From CAKZNE01 sp963976435 (GTDB lineage: Bacteria > Bacteroidota > Bacteroidia > Flavobacteriales > Schleiferiaceae), in the NCBI GenBank assembly GCA_963976435.1, contig CAXBKQ010000019.1:11434-75433 (forward strand): a DNA stretch of 64,000 bases, in the 5' to 3' direction. Shown here one piece after another: positions 54,464-63,913 of the stretch (position 1 is its first letter; every line of letters begins with the position of its first letter). A program made the position numbers and the translations under genes. Under the pieces are notes generated by a model. That model ran no database searches. It saw nothing but the letters and a program-made list of their open reading frames with translations, and was not told where the DNA came from.

Positions 54464-56722
54464 ATGAAAAAATTAATCGCCCTTTTTCTTTCCATAAGTT
54501 TAATTTCCTGCCAGAATGATGAATTAAAAAGTTCTGAAAACAAAGGATCTACTAAATTCCATCCTAAAGTTGAAGAAATAGTTTCGCAAATGAGCATTGC
54601 CGAAAAAGCTGGGCAAATGACTCAATTGAATATCGATGTATTAATGCAAGGCGAAGTATTCAACCTTTCAGAGCCACATCGTTTTGATCCCGAAAAATTA
54701 AAAAAAGCAATAGTAGATTATAAGGTAGGATCTATCCTTAATGTAGGCGGACATGCCTATAGCCTAAAAAAATGGCATGAAATCATAAATGGAATTGATG
54801 AAGCCGCACAAAAAACATCTTTAAAAGTTCCAGTTCTCTATGGTATAGATGCAATCCATGGTGCCAATTACACTTTAGGATCCACCCTGTTTCCACAGCA
54901 ATTAGCTCAGGCTGCCACATGGAATCCATCTTTGGTAAAAAGGGGAGCAGAAATTACAGCTTATGAGGTTCGGGCATCCGGAATAGCTTGGAATTTTAGC
55001 CCAGTATTAGATTTGGCAAGGCAACCCCTCTGGTCGCGATTTTTTGAAACCTATGGGGAAGATGTTTACCTCGCCAAACAAATGACCAAAGCCGCAATAA
55101 AGGGCTATGAAGGAGATAGTATTATAGACCCCTACCATGTGGCATCTTGCATGAAGCATTTTTTGGCCTATAGCATGCCCTTTTCTGGAAAAGACAGAAC
55201 ACCAGTTTATTTGGCGGAAAGACAATTGAGAGAACTATTCCTACCAAGTTTTGAAGAAGCCATTAAAACAGGCGCCAAAACGGTGATGATAAACTCTGGA
55301 GAAATCAATGGTATTCCAGTTCATGCCAATAGAAAAATTTTAACAGAATTACTAAGAAATGAATTAGGATTTAAAGGCCTTGCCGTAACGGATTGGGAAG
55401 ATATTATCAAACTACATAGCCTTCATAAGGTAGCACCAAGTTTAAAAGAGGCTGTAAAAATGGCCATCAATGCCGGAATTGATATGAGCATGGTTCCCAA
55501 TGATTATGAATTTACAGATCTACTCATTGAACTAATTGAAGAAAATGAAATTCCCATGTCTAGAATTGATGAGGCCGTTTCAAGAATTTTACAATTAAAA
55601 TTAGATTTAGGATTGTTTGAAAACGCTGCAGCTCCAGATTTAAAAGACTACCCTCTTTTTGGATCTGATGAATTTGCAGAAACAGCATATAACACCGCTA
55701 TTGAATCCATAAGCCTACTGAAAAATGAAAATAACCTCTTGCCACTTAATAAGGATCAAAAAATATTTCTTACTGGTCCTGGTGCAGATGAATACACCCT
55801 ATTAAATGGCGCATGGACTAGAACCTGGCAAGGCAGCGACAAAAGTTTTGATGAAGAGGATAAAGCCACCATTCTAGAGGCAATGCAAGCAAGTGGCGCA
55901 AAGGTGGATTTTGAATTAGGATGTGCTATTTCCAATATAGAAAATATAGAATTGGCTATGAGTAAGGCTAAAAAATCCGACATCATAGTGGTTTGTATTG
56001 CCGAAGAACCTTCTACAGAAAAACCAGGCGATATAAACAGTTTGGATTTAGATAAAGCGCAACTAGAATATGTCCAGACCCTTCAAAAATTAAACAAACC
56101 CATGGTACTAGTAATGCTCTTAAACCGACCTCGGATTGTAAACCAAATTGTGGACAACAGTCAGTCTATATTAATGGCCTATCAACCGGGTTCAGAGGGA
56201 GGAAGAGCAATAAATGATTTGATTTTCGGAATCCATAACCCCAGTGGAAAACTGCCTTTTACCTACCCAAGATATGGCTCTACCCTACTTAGTTATGATC
56301 ATAAAACTACCGAAAGATTAGATACGGAATTTGGAATGAATGCCTTTAATCCTCAATGGGAATTTGGCTTTGGATTGAGCTATACAGAATTTGAATATTC
56401 AGATTTTAAAATAAGCTCCGATAGTTTAGATGATAAGGGATTGAAAGTAAGTATTACCATAAGCAACAAAGGTGAACGTGAGGGAAAAGAAGTGGTTCAA
56501 CTTTATGTTAGCGACGATTATGCCTCCATAACACCACCGGTGAAAAGACTTCGAAAATTCAGTAAAATATCCTTGAAAGCTAAAGAAAGTAAGCAGGTGG
56601 AATTTTGGCTATATCCACAAGATTTAGCCTTTATAGGCAATGATCTGAAGTGGATAACCGAGCCAGGGAGCTTTAGCCTAGAAATTGCCAATCAGAAAAA
56701 AACAATAGTATATGCACCCTAG
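54464..56722 (+). CDS. Glycoside hydrolase family 3, BglX-like beta-glucosidase
   Basis: Lipoprotein of 752 residues (lipobox LISC, Cys about 16). The GH3 N-terminal barrel has VPVLYGIDAIHGANYT, SPVLDLARQPLWSRFFETYGED, CMKHFLAY (substrate-binding Lys-His) and the nucleophile Asp about 310 in LAVTDWED. The C-terminal sandwich has LLKNENNLLPL and the fibronectin-type III-like end with GEREGKEVVQLYVSD. It should release glucose from beta-linked oligosaccharides in the periplasm or on the surface. It overlaps the GH16-like gene by 11 bases. Confidence 0.94.
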   Translation: MKKLIALFLSISLISCQNDELKSSENKGSTKFHPKVEEIVSQMSIAEKAGQMTQLNIDVLMQGEVFNLSEPHRFDPEKLKKAIVDYKVGSILNVGGHAYSLKKWHEIINGIDEAAQKTSLKVPVLYGIDAIHGANYTLGSTLFPQQLAQAATWNPSLVKRGAEITAYEVRASGIAWNFSPVLDLARQPLWSRFFETYGEDVYLAKQMTKAAIKGYEGDSIIDPYHVASCMKHFLAYSMPFSGKDRTPVYLAERQLRELFLPSFEEAIKTGAKTVMINSGEINGIPVHANRKILTELLRNELGFKGLAVTDWEDIIKLHSLHKVAPSLKEAVKMAINAGIDMSMVPNDYEFTDLLIELIEENEIPMSRIDEAVSRILQLKLDLGLFENAAAPDLKDYPLFGSDEFAETAYNTAIESISLLKNENNLLPLNKDQKIFLTGPGADEYTLLNGAWTRTWQGSDKSFDEEDKATILEAMQASGAKVDFELGCAISNIENIELAMSKAKKSDIIVVCIAEEPSTEKPGDINSLDLDKAQLEYVQTLQKLNKPMVLVMLLNRPRIVNQIVDNSQSILMAYQPGSEGGRAINDLIFGIHNPSGKLPFTYPRYGSTLLSYDHKTTERLDTEFGMNAFNPQWEFGFGLSYTEFEYSDFKISSDSLDDKGLKVSITISNKGEREGKEVVQLYVSDDYASITPPVKRLRKFSKISLKAKESKQVEFWLYPQDLAFIGNDLKWITEPGSFSLEIANQKKTIVYAP

Positions 56723-57545
56723 AATTAGCTTCTTTTTGCTTTTTAGTTTGATTTTGCTATTAATTTCTTGCGAACAAAGCGATCCTGAGATAAGAGGGCG
56801 AGTGGATAATGTTATTGATTTTTCCGGTTTTAAATGGGATATTAAGTATGGTGATCAATTGCAAGGGCCTGGACCAAATTACTTTACAAATGACCAAGAT
56901 GCCGTGTGGTTAGATGAAAATGGATTTCTTCACCTAAGCTATACCCTTAGAAATGGGCAATGGCGAGCCACAGAGGTTGTTAGTCAAGATACTTTTGCCT
57001 ATGGCACCTATATTTTTACAGTTCAAGGAGATTTGGTGAACATTCCCGAAAATTTGGTTCTTGGACTTTTTACATGGAATAATAATTCATTTGCAAGCCA
57101 AGCCAATAGTGAAGTGGATATTGAGTTTGCAAAATGGAATAATGATACTACAGATCAGACCTTGCATTTTTCGGTTCAACCGGTGAATTTCGGCCCCTAT
57201 TATCCAGAAAGAAGCCACAATCCAATTTTAAATGATGTAAATGATCTTATTGGAATTAGCACTCATATTTTCACCTGGACAGATAGCTTAATTAGCTGGG
57301 CATCATTTGCTGGTGAGGGATATTTGAATAAAACCGCCATTGCTACTTGGTCCTATGATTTAAACAATCCGGCAAGAGTGAAAAACGAAAATGGAAATAG
57401 CTCGGCACCCATAATTATTCCTGCTCCAGAAAATCACACAAATGCTCGAATAAATTATTGGGTTTTAAATGGTGCATTTAGTTCGCCAGCAGATGAACAG
57501 GAGCATGAGGTAATTATTAGAAGTTTTGATTTTATTCCCCTTTAA
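56712..57545 (+). CDS. GH16-like beta-glucanase lipoprotein
   Basis: Lipoprotein of 277 residues (lipobox LISC, Cys about 20). A jelly-roll domain has the catalytic-type motif EVDIEF (Glu 134, Asp 136, Glu 138), which fits the GH16 ExDxxE pattern of beta-1,3-1,4-glucanases and related enzymes. Supporting strands are WRATEVVSQDTFAYGTYIF before and HIFTWTDSLISWASF after. It may cut beta-glucan into pieces for the GH3 enzyme. A concanavalin-like CBM without activity is possible because similarity outside the motif is modest. Convergent, by 4 bases, with the radical SAM gene. Confidence 0.78.
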   Translation: MHPRISFFLLFSLILLLISCEQSDPEIRGRVDNVIDFSGFKWDIKYGDQLQGPGPNYFTNDQDAVWLDENGFLHLSYTLRNGQWRATEVVSQDTFAYGTYIFTVQGDLVNIPENLVLGLFTWNNNSFASQANSEVDIEFAKWNNDTTDQTLHFSVQPVNFGPYYPERSHNPILNDVNDLIGISTHIFTWTDSLISWASFAGEGYLNKTAIATWSYDLNNPARVKNENGNSSAPIIIPAPENHTNARINYWVLNGAFSSPADEQEHEVIIRSFDFIPL

Positions 57546-58438
57546 ACCATTTCAATAATTCGCAAAGGAATTTCAAAATCCTTGCTCATCTCCTGCATTT
57601 TTTGGTCAAAGGCCCGGCTATAATAGCTTGGTAGTCTATTGCTGCTAGAAAACAGTTTCTTATACTTTCCAATTAGGTGGGGGTAATTCCTTTCTACAGC
57701 TCTTAACACTAAAGTTTTACTGTCCGATTTCCCTTCCCCAAAAAGGCTAATTCCGGCTGGCATTAAATAATGAACCTTGGCCCTTTTAAAGCTGGAATAA
57801 AAATTTTCCAGACTCTCTGAGGTATCAGAAATATAAGGTAGTAAAGGCATGAGGCTTACACCCGCTTTAAAGCCCTTTTCCAAACAGAATTTTAAGGCAT
57901 CCAAACGATCGGAAGGACTAGGTGCTCCCAGTTCAAACAATTTAGAGACCCTAGTGCTAAGACTGGTAAAGGAAAAACTTATTAAACATCCAGGTAAATT
58001 ATAAGGGATCAAATCATGGGGTAAAATGGCATTTTCGCTTATTTGTTTTAAAATATCCAAATCCCTAGTTACTAAAGGTGATTTGGTGATGATATGAACT
58101 GGAAATCGATGTTTTAGAATAATTTTGAGAAGCCTTCTGGTTATTTTCTCTTCCTCCTCAAAATGCAAATAAGGATCAGTTGAAGATGATAATACAATAA
58201 AACCATATTCCTTTTTCCTTGCTCTCCTGGTGAGTTCAATCTCCAATAAGTAGGCAGCATTTGTTTTTATGGAAAGAGAGGATTGTAAATTTTCGCCGTA
58301 TTTAGAACCTCTTATATAACAATAAAGGCAGTTGAACGAACAGGAGCTATATGGATTTATAGTATAGTCACTCAAAAACCAGGAATCCCGTTTTTTGCTT
58401 TTATTTAAGATTGTTTTAGATTCTATTCGTTTCGCCAT
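57542..58438 (-). CDS. Radical SAM protein, spore photoproduct lyase-like
   Basis: Protein of 298 residues from the ATG at 58438; the upstream extension has no family sequence. It starts with a SPL-like TINPYSSCSFNCLYCYIRG, in which CxxxCxxC binds a 4Fe-4S cluster that cleaves SAM. Later motifs include LSSSTDPYLHFEEEEKITRRLLKII and ISFSFTSL. The SPL family (Rv2578c-like) includes DNA-repair enzymes and others of unknown function. Spores are not expected in this phylum, so the substrate is open. Confidence 0.85.
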   Translation of the reverse strand: MAKRIESKTILNKSKKRDSWFLSDYTINPYSSCSFNCLYCYIRGSKYGENLQSSLSIKTNAAYLLEIELTRRARKKEYGFIVLSSSTDPYLHFEEEEKITRRLLKIILKHRFPVHIITKSPLVTRDLDILKQISENAILPHDLIPYNLPGCLISFSFTSLSTRVSKLFELGAPSPSDRLDALKFCLEKGFKAGVSLMPLLPYISDTSESLENFYSSFKRAKVHYLMPAGISLFGEGKSDSKTLVLRAVERNYPHLIGKYKKLFSSSNRLPSYYSRAFDQKMQEMSKDFEIPLRIIEMV

Positions 58439-58552
58439 AATGAGTAGGCAAAATACATCAAAAGCAATTAGGTGAAAGCATGGAAACTTGTTGCGAGGTA
58501 CCACAACAAGTTTCCTCCTTCTCCACCTTCCAGTTTTTTAAAAAACTCAATA

Positions 58553-60499
58553 TTAGTTGAGAAACAATTTTTCGGTATTTCTATATCCTTGGTTGTCTTT
58601 ATACCAATCGCCATAGTTAGAGCCACCTGATACAGCCCAGTTCACAAAATAATTATAGGCTTCATCAATTCTTACCTTTTCAATAGGGTGGCGAAATTCG
58701 TGACTAATATTAATGGCCCAAGGTGCATTATTTGAAGATCTATAATATCTAGAATTCCCTGGTTGAGAATCATCATCACCAGAACCAAATAAATTAGAAT
58801 TGGCTTTAGAAGTAGGTTCTTGATCTGCCAAATGAACTTCTTTGCTTCTATCGCCATTGATAAAAATAAAGGGATTAAAAGGTGCATCACCTGCAGCATC
58901 AGAATCTACCAATTGATTGAATTTCACAATAATGGTGATGGTATCACCTACGGAGCTTGGTGCATTTTTTTCGGTGTTTACATAAATTCCACCACCAGGA
59001 AAATTGATATTATCAAAGGCATCGTCGAAAACAATGATTGAAGTTTTAGAGCTGATTCCAGATTCTATTCCCTTGGCATCCAAATTAACTAGCCCTTTGC
59101 TTATCTGCGAACCACTTACAGACTCAATCACGGAAGGATCACAAGCTAGCTCTATCCCAAAACCATTGTGCATAGAAGCTCCAATAGCTTTTATTTGAAA
59201 TTGAGCTTTCAACTTTATCATTTTGTTTTCAGCATTTAAATATTTTATAAAACGGTAGCGAACCACTAGATCATTAAAATCATAGTCCCCTTCAGCAGGC
59301 CATAAATCTTCAAAACCTAAGCTGCCATTTCCCAGAACAGAAGGAGTGTATTCAGCATGGGCAATATTTGGATCGTTTGGCTCCTCATCTAATTCATCAA
59401 TTACTCCATCACCATCTGTATCCACCTGATTTAAAGAACTTTCTTGCATTACTACACTTCCCAAGTCGTTTAGGGCATGGGAAAAAGTTTTTACAACAAG
59501 ATAAGAGCCATCTGCGGGATCAATTTTTATCAGTCTAGAATTCGATTCATTAGTTCCAGCATATAAAAAGTTGTTTCTATCATAACCGAGGGAAGTAAGC
59601 TTAAAAGGAAAGTTCTCAGCACTTAAACGGGTGGCTTGAATAGGATTAACCGTCATATCCAATTCATACAAACCAGAAAAACAACTTAAATAGGTTTTGC
59701 CATTTGGTGGAAAAGCTAGGTCGCCACCGCCATTTGTATTTACAATTCCTTCAATATTACTCGATCTTATTAAGGCACCATTATCAGGATCTATAACTTT
59801 CATTTGAGAATTATTTGAAGTGTATAGGTAACCATCATTGTGATTGTATTCTAATCGTGGGTAGTTGCCATTAAATGGGCTTGTATAACTGGCATGTAAA
59901 GAATGTACTCCGGTATTAATATCATAGGCATACATTTTTGGAAACTTGTAGTAGTATGCGCGATTTTTAACGGTATCCACAGCCAAGGCAATTGATCCAG
60001 CCATAGGATTTGGCAGGGTGGTTATAGAATAATCGCTTAGGTTGATGCTAAAAAAATTACCGCCACTATTGATAGCATATAAAATATCATCATTGCTGTT
60101 TTGAGTTTTTCCTTTGTTTAGGGAAAAGCTATTGATGGAAGTATTCAAACCATTTAAAGAATAAATATTAGATGATTTAGCACTTCCCTTCCACCTTTCA
60201 ATCAATAAAGATTCATAATGAGAAGAAATCTTTAAATCCTTAAAAAATTCACCCTGAACAACAGATCCACTGCTAATCAAATCCTTCTCGTTTTGATACT
60301 GTCCATAAATCTTGAAAACAGTATTATTTGATTCCGAAAGTTGGATTTTTACTACTTGATGGGTTGAAAAATCAAAATGCTTGGGAAAATTGGCTTCGCT
60401 GATACTTAAATCAGAATTAAAGGAATTCTCTGCTCTTTCGGTTTTGGAACAAGAAAGAATGAAAAGACTGAAAATGATAATAATGGCTGAATTTTTCAT
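58553..60499 (-). CDS. LruC-domain lipoprotein with Ca-binding repeat
   Basis: Lipoprotein of 648 residues (lipobox LSC). The N-terminal two thirds has a beta-propeller-like pattern (repeats such as LYAINSGGNFFSINL and GYLYTSNNS). A thrombospondin type 3-like Ca loop (DTDGDGVIDELDEEPND) precedes the LruC domain (GSLGFEDLWPAEGDYDFNDLVV and FGIELACDP). LruC proteins of Bacteroidota are surface proteins; function not known. It is alone on the minus strand, and its 5' region shares the 301-base gap with the DUF7379-like gene. Confidence 0.87.
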   Translation of the reverse strand: MKNSAIIIIFSLFILSCSKTERAENSFNSDLSISEANFPKHFDFSTHQVVKIQLSESNNTVFKIYGQYQNEKDLISSGSVVQGEFFKDLKISSHYESLLIERWKGSAKSSNIYSLNGLNTSINSFSLNKGKTQNSNDDILYAINSGGNFFSINLSDYSITTLPNPMAGSIALAVDTVKNRAYYYKFPKMYAYDINTGVHSLHASYTSPFNGNYPRLEYNHNDGYLYTSNNSQMKVIDPDNGALIRSSNIEGIVNTNGGGDLAFPPNGKTYLSCFSGLYELDMTVNPIQATRLSAENFPFKLTSLGYDRNNFLYAGTNESNSRLIKIDPADGSYLVVKTFSHALNDLGSVVMQESSLNQVDTDGDGVIDELDEEPNDPNIAHAEYTPSVLGNGSLGFEDLWPAEGDYDFNDLVVRYRFIKYLNAENKMIKLKAQFQIKAIGASMHNGFGIELACDPSVIESVSGSQISKGLVNLDAKGIESGISSKTSIIVFDDAFDNINFPGGGIYVNTEKNAPSSVGDTITIIVKFNQLVDSDAAGDAPFNPFIFINGDRSKEVHLADQEPTSKANSNLFGSGDDDSQPGNSRYYRSSNNAPWAINISHEFRHPIEKVRIDEAYNYFVNWAVSGGSNYGDWYKDNQGYRNTEKLFLN

Positions 60500-60694
60500 T
60501 GTAATTTATTTGAAATACAGCAATGCCATTTTTATTCCCAAAACTTAAACAACTGATAATCAGTGTAAATTTCAAATTATATATTCCCATAAAGGGAATA
60601 AGTCTATTATATGGATGAATTCCTAAATAAAACCGCTTTTCTCAAATTAATCCATTAGCATTTAAAAAATTGGATCAACTGAGCCACTTTGTTC

Positions 60695-60731
60695 ATTCAC
60701 TAAATTTTTGGGTCTATTCACTAAATTTTTG
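60695..60731 (+). repeat. 16-base direct repeat with 21-base period, probable activator site
   Basis: ATTCACTAAATTTTTG occurs at 60695-60710 and again at 60716-60731, exactly 21 bases apart, two helical turns. It ends about 50 bases before the likely transcription start of the hydrolase gene. This is where a tandem-binding activator would sit. Confidence 0.6.
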
Positions 60732-60765
60732 ATCCTTATACCTGATTATAATTTTAGGCTCTCCC

Positions 60766-60773
60766 TATGTTTG
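60766..60773 (+). promoter_or_regulatory. Predicted -7 element of the DUF7379-like gene
   Basis: TATGTTTG matches TAnnTTTG exactly, 27 bases before the ATG. No TTG lies at the -33 distance, which fits a promoter that depends on an activator bound to the direct repeats upstream. Confidence 0.55.
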
Positions 60774-60800
60774 ACCCATAGTTAGCTCTACAACTGCACT

Positions 60801-62507
60801 ATGGCGAAAATTAATCTTACGGTTGAGAATTTATTCAAATGGAAAAAAAGCACCTTCCTTCCTCTTGGGAAAAGGGTGGACCAACTAAATAATTCTCAAA
60901 TCCAAGATTTTGAAGCCAAATTAAATGAAAGGTCCCATTTTAAACCTGAGGCTATTTGGGGAACACTTGGCTGGGCTAATGAGGACCTTTTTTTACCCAA
61001 GGGTCAGCTTGAGTTTTCCGAATCGGGAAATTTGGATTCTCAAGGCTTGACTCTTTCTGAGGTGAAAAATATTTGGGATTTCAACCCTCTTTCTTCGGAA
61101 CCAGAATTTATTGTTAAAGAACGCTATATCAATTTTGATGCTTGCGACTTTAATTTTAAGACTAAAAACTTTTCCATGGAGGAAATTCCTGCCATGCGCC
61201 TCTGTCTTTTTTTAAATCCTGATGAAGGTGCTATTGTATTTTATCAGCATTCAAAACGTGGTGAAGAAAATCCTGAGGAAGGGGATGTTGAATATATATT
61301 ACCTCAACAAACCGATCCAAACTATAGCACTAACAGGGATAGACTAAACTACAAGATTCCTATTATCCCTAGGGAGATTATGGAGTTTAATGATGAAACT
61401 GGCCTTTTGAGCTTGAAGAAATCCAAAATTGAAACGGGTTTTGTAATAAAAATACTGACCTTTAAAAGACATAATCTCGCAGCCTCTGAACTTTTAAATG
61501 AGGCCAACAACAATATTAATCTTTGGGTAAACAAAGAATATAAACAGGATGTAGACCGTACCAAGGATCAAATATTTTCTGGATTAAATGTCTTAAATCA
61601 CAAGTATAACTTTATTGGAAAAAGCAAATACTCGGTTTTAAAATATGATTTAGAAACTGATAATTTCTATAAAATCAGCAAAGAAGAAATAGATGGTTCT
61701 AAAAAAACCCTACTCCTACTTCATGGAACATTTTCAAATACCCATGGCTCCTATGGTAAATTGTATAATAATGAGAATAGCCTATTAAGCCGCCTTATCC
61801 GGCATGGACTTTTTGAACAAATACTAAGCTTCGATCATCCTACCATTACCCATGATGCCTTTGACAATTGCCAGGTTCTTTACGAAAGATTGGCAGGCCT
61901 TGTCTTTGAAAAAAATATAGATATCCTAAGTTATAGCAGAGGAGCCTTGGTGGCCAAATGGCTAGCCTCGGATCCAAACAACACTTATTTTAATGTAGAC
62001 CATATCATTACTTTCTCAGGAGCAAATGGAGTTTCATATTATAAGTCTGGAAATTATGTTTCGAAAGGGCTAAGCATATTAAGGAAATTGTTTCCTGGGC
62101 CTACGGCTAAACTAATTGCAGCTTTCGCCCAATTTTCAGCAGAATTTTTCCTTCAATTACCAGGAAATCAGCAGATGACTCCGAACCATCTCAAATTGGT
62201 AAAAATTTTAACCTCTCCGCTTTCTAGAAAAGAAACCAGGGTTCAAACAGTGGTGGCTAATTGGGATAAATCACTCAGTAAAAACTCTTTTAAAAGACCA
62301 TTTGCATCAGTTTTGGATGCTATGATAAAGTTTATTCTGGGCCCAAAACACGATTGGGTAGTTGGATTTCCAGAGCAAAAAATAAGTCCAGACCCATTGG
62401 ATCATCCTATAGAAATTGCTTCTATGCATGTGAAAAATTTCAATCTTGATTATGTAAAAACAAATACCCACGATATTATTTACAATTACTTTAAACTCAA
62501 AAGGTAG
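60801..62507 (+). CDS. Alpha/beta-hydrolase-like protein (DUF7379-like)
   Basis: Protein of 568 residues without a signal peptide. The first 290 residues are a beta-rich domain I do not recognise. Residues about 300-560 form a lipase-like alpha/beta hydrolase: LLLLHGTFSNTHGSYG (oxyanion His-Gly), nucleophile Ser about 379 in ILSYSRGALVAKWLA, and possible Asp 518 (KHDWVVG) and His 543 (SMHVKN). It seems similar to DUF7379 hydrolases, which I recall with protease and stress systems. A strong terminator follows. It may act with the DUF4407 protein of the next gene, but they have separate transcription signals. Confidence 0.75.
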   Translation: MAKINLTVENLFKWKKSTFLPLGKRVDQLNNSQIQDFEAKLNERSHFKPEAIWGTLGWANEDLFLPKGQLEFSESGNLDSQGLTLSEVKNIWDFNPLSSEPEFIVKERYINFDACDFNFKTKNFSMEEIPAMRLCLFLNPDEGAIVFYQHSKRGEENPEEGDVEYILPQQTDPNYSTNRDRLNYKIPIIPREIMEFNDETGLLSLKKSKIETGFVIKILTFKRHNLAASELLNEANNNINLWVNKEYKQDVDRTKDQIFSGLNVLNHKYNFIGKSKYSVLKYDLETDNFYKISKEEIDGSKKTLLLLHGTFSNTHGSYGKLYNNENSLLSRLIRHGLFEQILSFDHPTITHDAFDNCQVLYERLAGLVFEKNIDILSYSRGALVAKWLASDPNNTYFNVDHIITFSGANGVSYYKSGNYVSKGLSILRKLFPGPTAKLIAAFAQFSAEFFLQLPGNQQMTPNHLKLVKILTSPLSRKETRVQTVVANWDKSLSKNSFKRPFASVLDAMIKFILGPKHDWVVGFPEQKISPDPLDHPIEIASMHVKNFNLDYVKTNTHDIIYNYFKLKR

Positions 62508-62544
62508 TTGACTAAAAAATAGATGATTTATTCCCTTCCAGTAG

Positions 62545-62590
62545 AATTCCCTCTTCACGGTATTTATATTCGAAGAGGGAATTTTTTTTT
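62545..62590 (+). terminator. Rho-independent terminator after the DUF7379-like gene
   Basis: A 12-base perfect stem (AATTCCCTCTTC at 62545-62556 with GAAGAGGGAATT at 62572-62583), a 15-base loop and a T-run to 62590. Confidence 0.85.
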
Positions 62591-62667
62591 GTTTTTAACA
62601 TAAGCTTAGGATTTCCCCGTTCTAAATTATTGTATTCTTATTTTCAATCAATTAGAAAAACTGGGCT

Positions 62668-63834
62668 ATGGCGAAATCAAAGCAAAACAAAAGGAGCAGT
62701 ATCTTATGGAACCTTGCAGGCTTTAAGAAAAATGTAATTGAAAAATGTGCGGGAGATCAATACCATGCAAGTATAATAGGACTTCTCCTTATAATGGTTG
62801 GGATTTATGCTGTATTGGCCTGGACTTTCTTTTTTCAAACGGTTACAGATAATATTTTCCTAGCCCTTTTAGGTGGATTATTTTTAGGTGCATTTATAGT
62901 AAGTTTAGATAGAGCCTTAATCGCCTCCCTGGCTAGTGGTAAGGCCAATAAGCTCTCCCTTCTTTTCCGTTTAGGCTTGGCACTCTTATTAGGTGTCTTC
63001 CTTTCCCAGCCCATAATTCTAAAATTATATCAGCCCGAAATAAAGAGAGAGGCACAAATTCTATTAGACCAAAAAAATCTGGAGCGCAAAACTGAATTGG
63101 AAAAGCAGTTTAATCCTCAAATTGAAAAACAGAAATCTCAAATTTCGCTTTGGCAGGCCGAAATGAAAAATAAGGAGGAGCAGCTATTAATGGCAGAAAA
63201 TGACTTTAAACAAGAAATGGACGGTTCTGCTGGAACGGGTAAATGGGGTTATAGCGTAGTTGCCAAACAAAAAGAAAAAATATATCAAAAACATTTGGCG
63301 GAATGGGAAGAAATGCAAAAAAATCAAATTCCTAAAATGGAAATTGCCACCAGGAATATAGATAGTATTGAGAGCCATATTAATTCGGAAATGAAACTCT
63401 ATGCTGAAAACAATTTAAAAACTGGAACTCTCATTCAAGTTGCAGCACTACAGGCGGTATTGGATAAAGATGAAAGTGGAGCCTTGAAAAGCCGCTATAT
63501 ATTACTTTCCTTAATTCTAATTTTAATTGAACTTTCAGCCTTAATCGCCAAGCTTCTCTTTAAAATGGAGAGCTATAAGAAAATGATGATGGCCCATACC
63601 GAAGATGAATTGGAAAATCTGATGTCTGAAAGAAAATTAAAAAAACAAAGAATTGCCCAGTTTGAAGAATTGGCTTTAAAAAGGGATCTTAAAACTCAAG
63701 AGGCCTTTATTAATGAGGCCGATGAAACCATTAATAGCGGCATGAAAGAGGTTTTGCAAGACTGGAAAACCAATCCGGAAGGGAGTCTAAAATCCAGTTG
63801 GAAAAAAATTGTAGAAAAGCTGTTGTTTGGATAA
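62668..63834 (+). CDS. DUF4407 membrane protein with long coiled coil
   Basis: Protein of 388 residues. Three helices at about 36-57, 62-83 and 98-120, a charged coiled-coil region (about 125-260) and a fourth helix (about 275-300), then a second coiled-coil tail. The order and the VSLDRALIASL segment after the second helix fit DUF4407. The function is unknown; the family often sits with peptidase or stress genes in Bacteroidota. A terminator lies upstream, so it has its own promoter, which I could not identify. Confidence 0.85.
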   Translation: MAKSKQNKRSSILWNLAGFKKNVIEKCAGDQYHASIIGLLLIMVGIYAVLAWTFFFQTVTDNIFLALLGGLFLGAFIVSLDRALIASLASGKANKLSLLFRLGLALLLGVFLSQPIILKLYQPEIKREAQILLDQKNLERKTELEKQFNPQIEKQKSQISLWQAEMKNKEEQLLMAENDFKQEMDGSAGTGKWGYSVVAKQKEKIYQKHLAEWEEMQKNQIPKMEIATRNIDSIESHINSEMKLYAENNLKTGTLIQVAALQAVLDKDESGALKSRYILLSLILILIELSALIAKLLFKMESYKKMMMAHTEDELENLMSERKLKKQRIAQFEELALKRDLKTQEAFINEADETINSGMKEVLQDWKTNPEGSLKSSWKKIVEKLLFG

Positions 63835-63913
63835 TGTGAAATGGCCTTTCTAAGTTTCTGAGTAATAAATCAATTAACACACGTCACTAGCCAACAAAAT
63901 AGACCTTAAAACC

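Larger units (their letters stand above)
60500..60800. other. 301-base intergenic control region (no gene seen)
   Basis: This gap separates the LruC gene (minus) and the hydrolase gene (plus). It contains a palindrome ACTGATAATCAGT (60552-60564), an inverted repeat TATTCCC/GGGAATA (60582-60600), a 16-base direct repeat (60695-60731) and a -7 element (60766-60773). I see no coding sequence or RNA gene in it. Confidence 0.7.

Noticed and set aside
54434..63911. The 16-base string AAAATAGACCTTAAAA occurs just before the GH3 start (54434-54449) and before the last reading frame (63896-63911).
   Set aside because: A rough estimate for an AT-rich 64 kb window gives about one or more such 16-base pairs by chance; no palindrome or other signal supports a shared operator.
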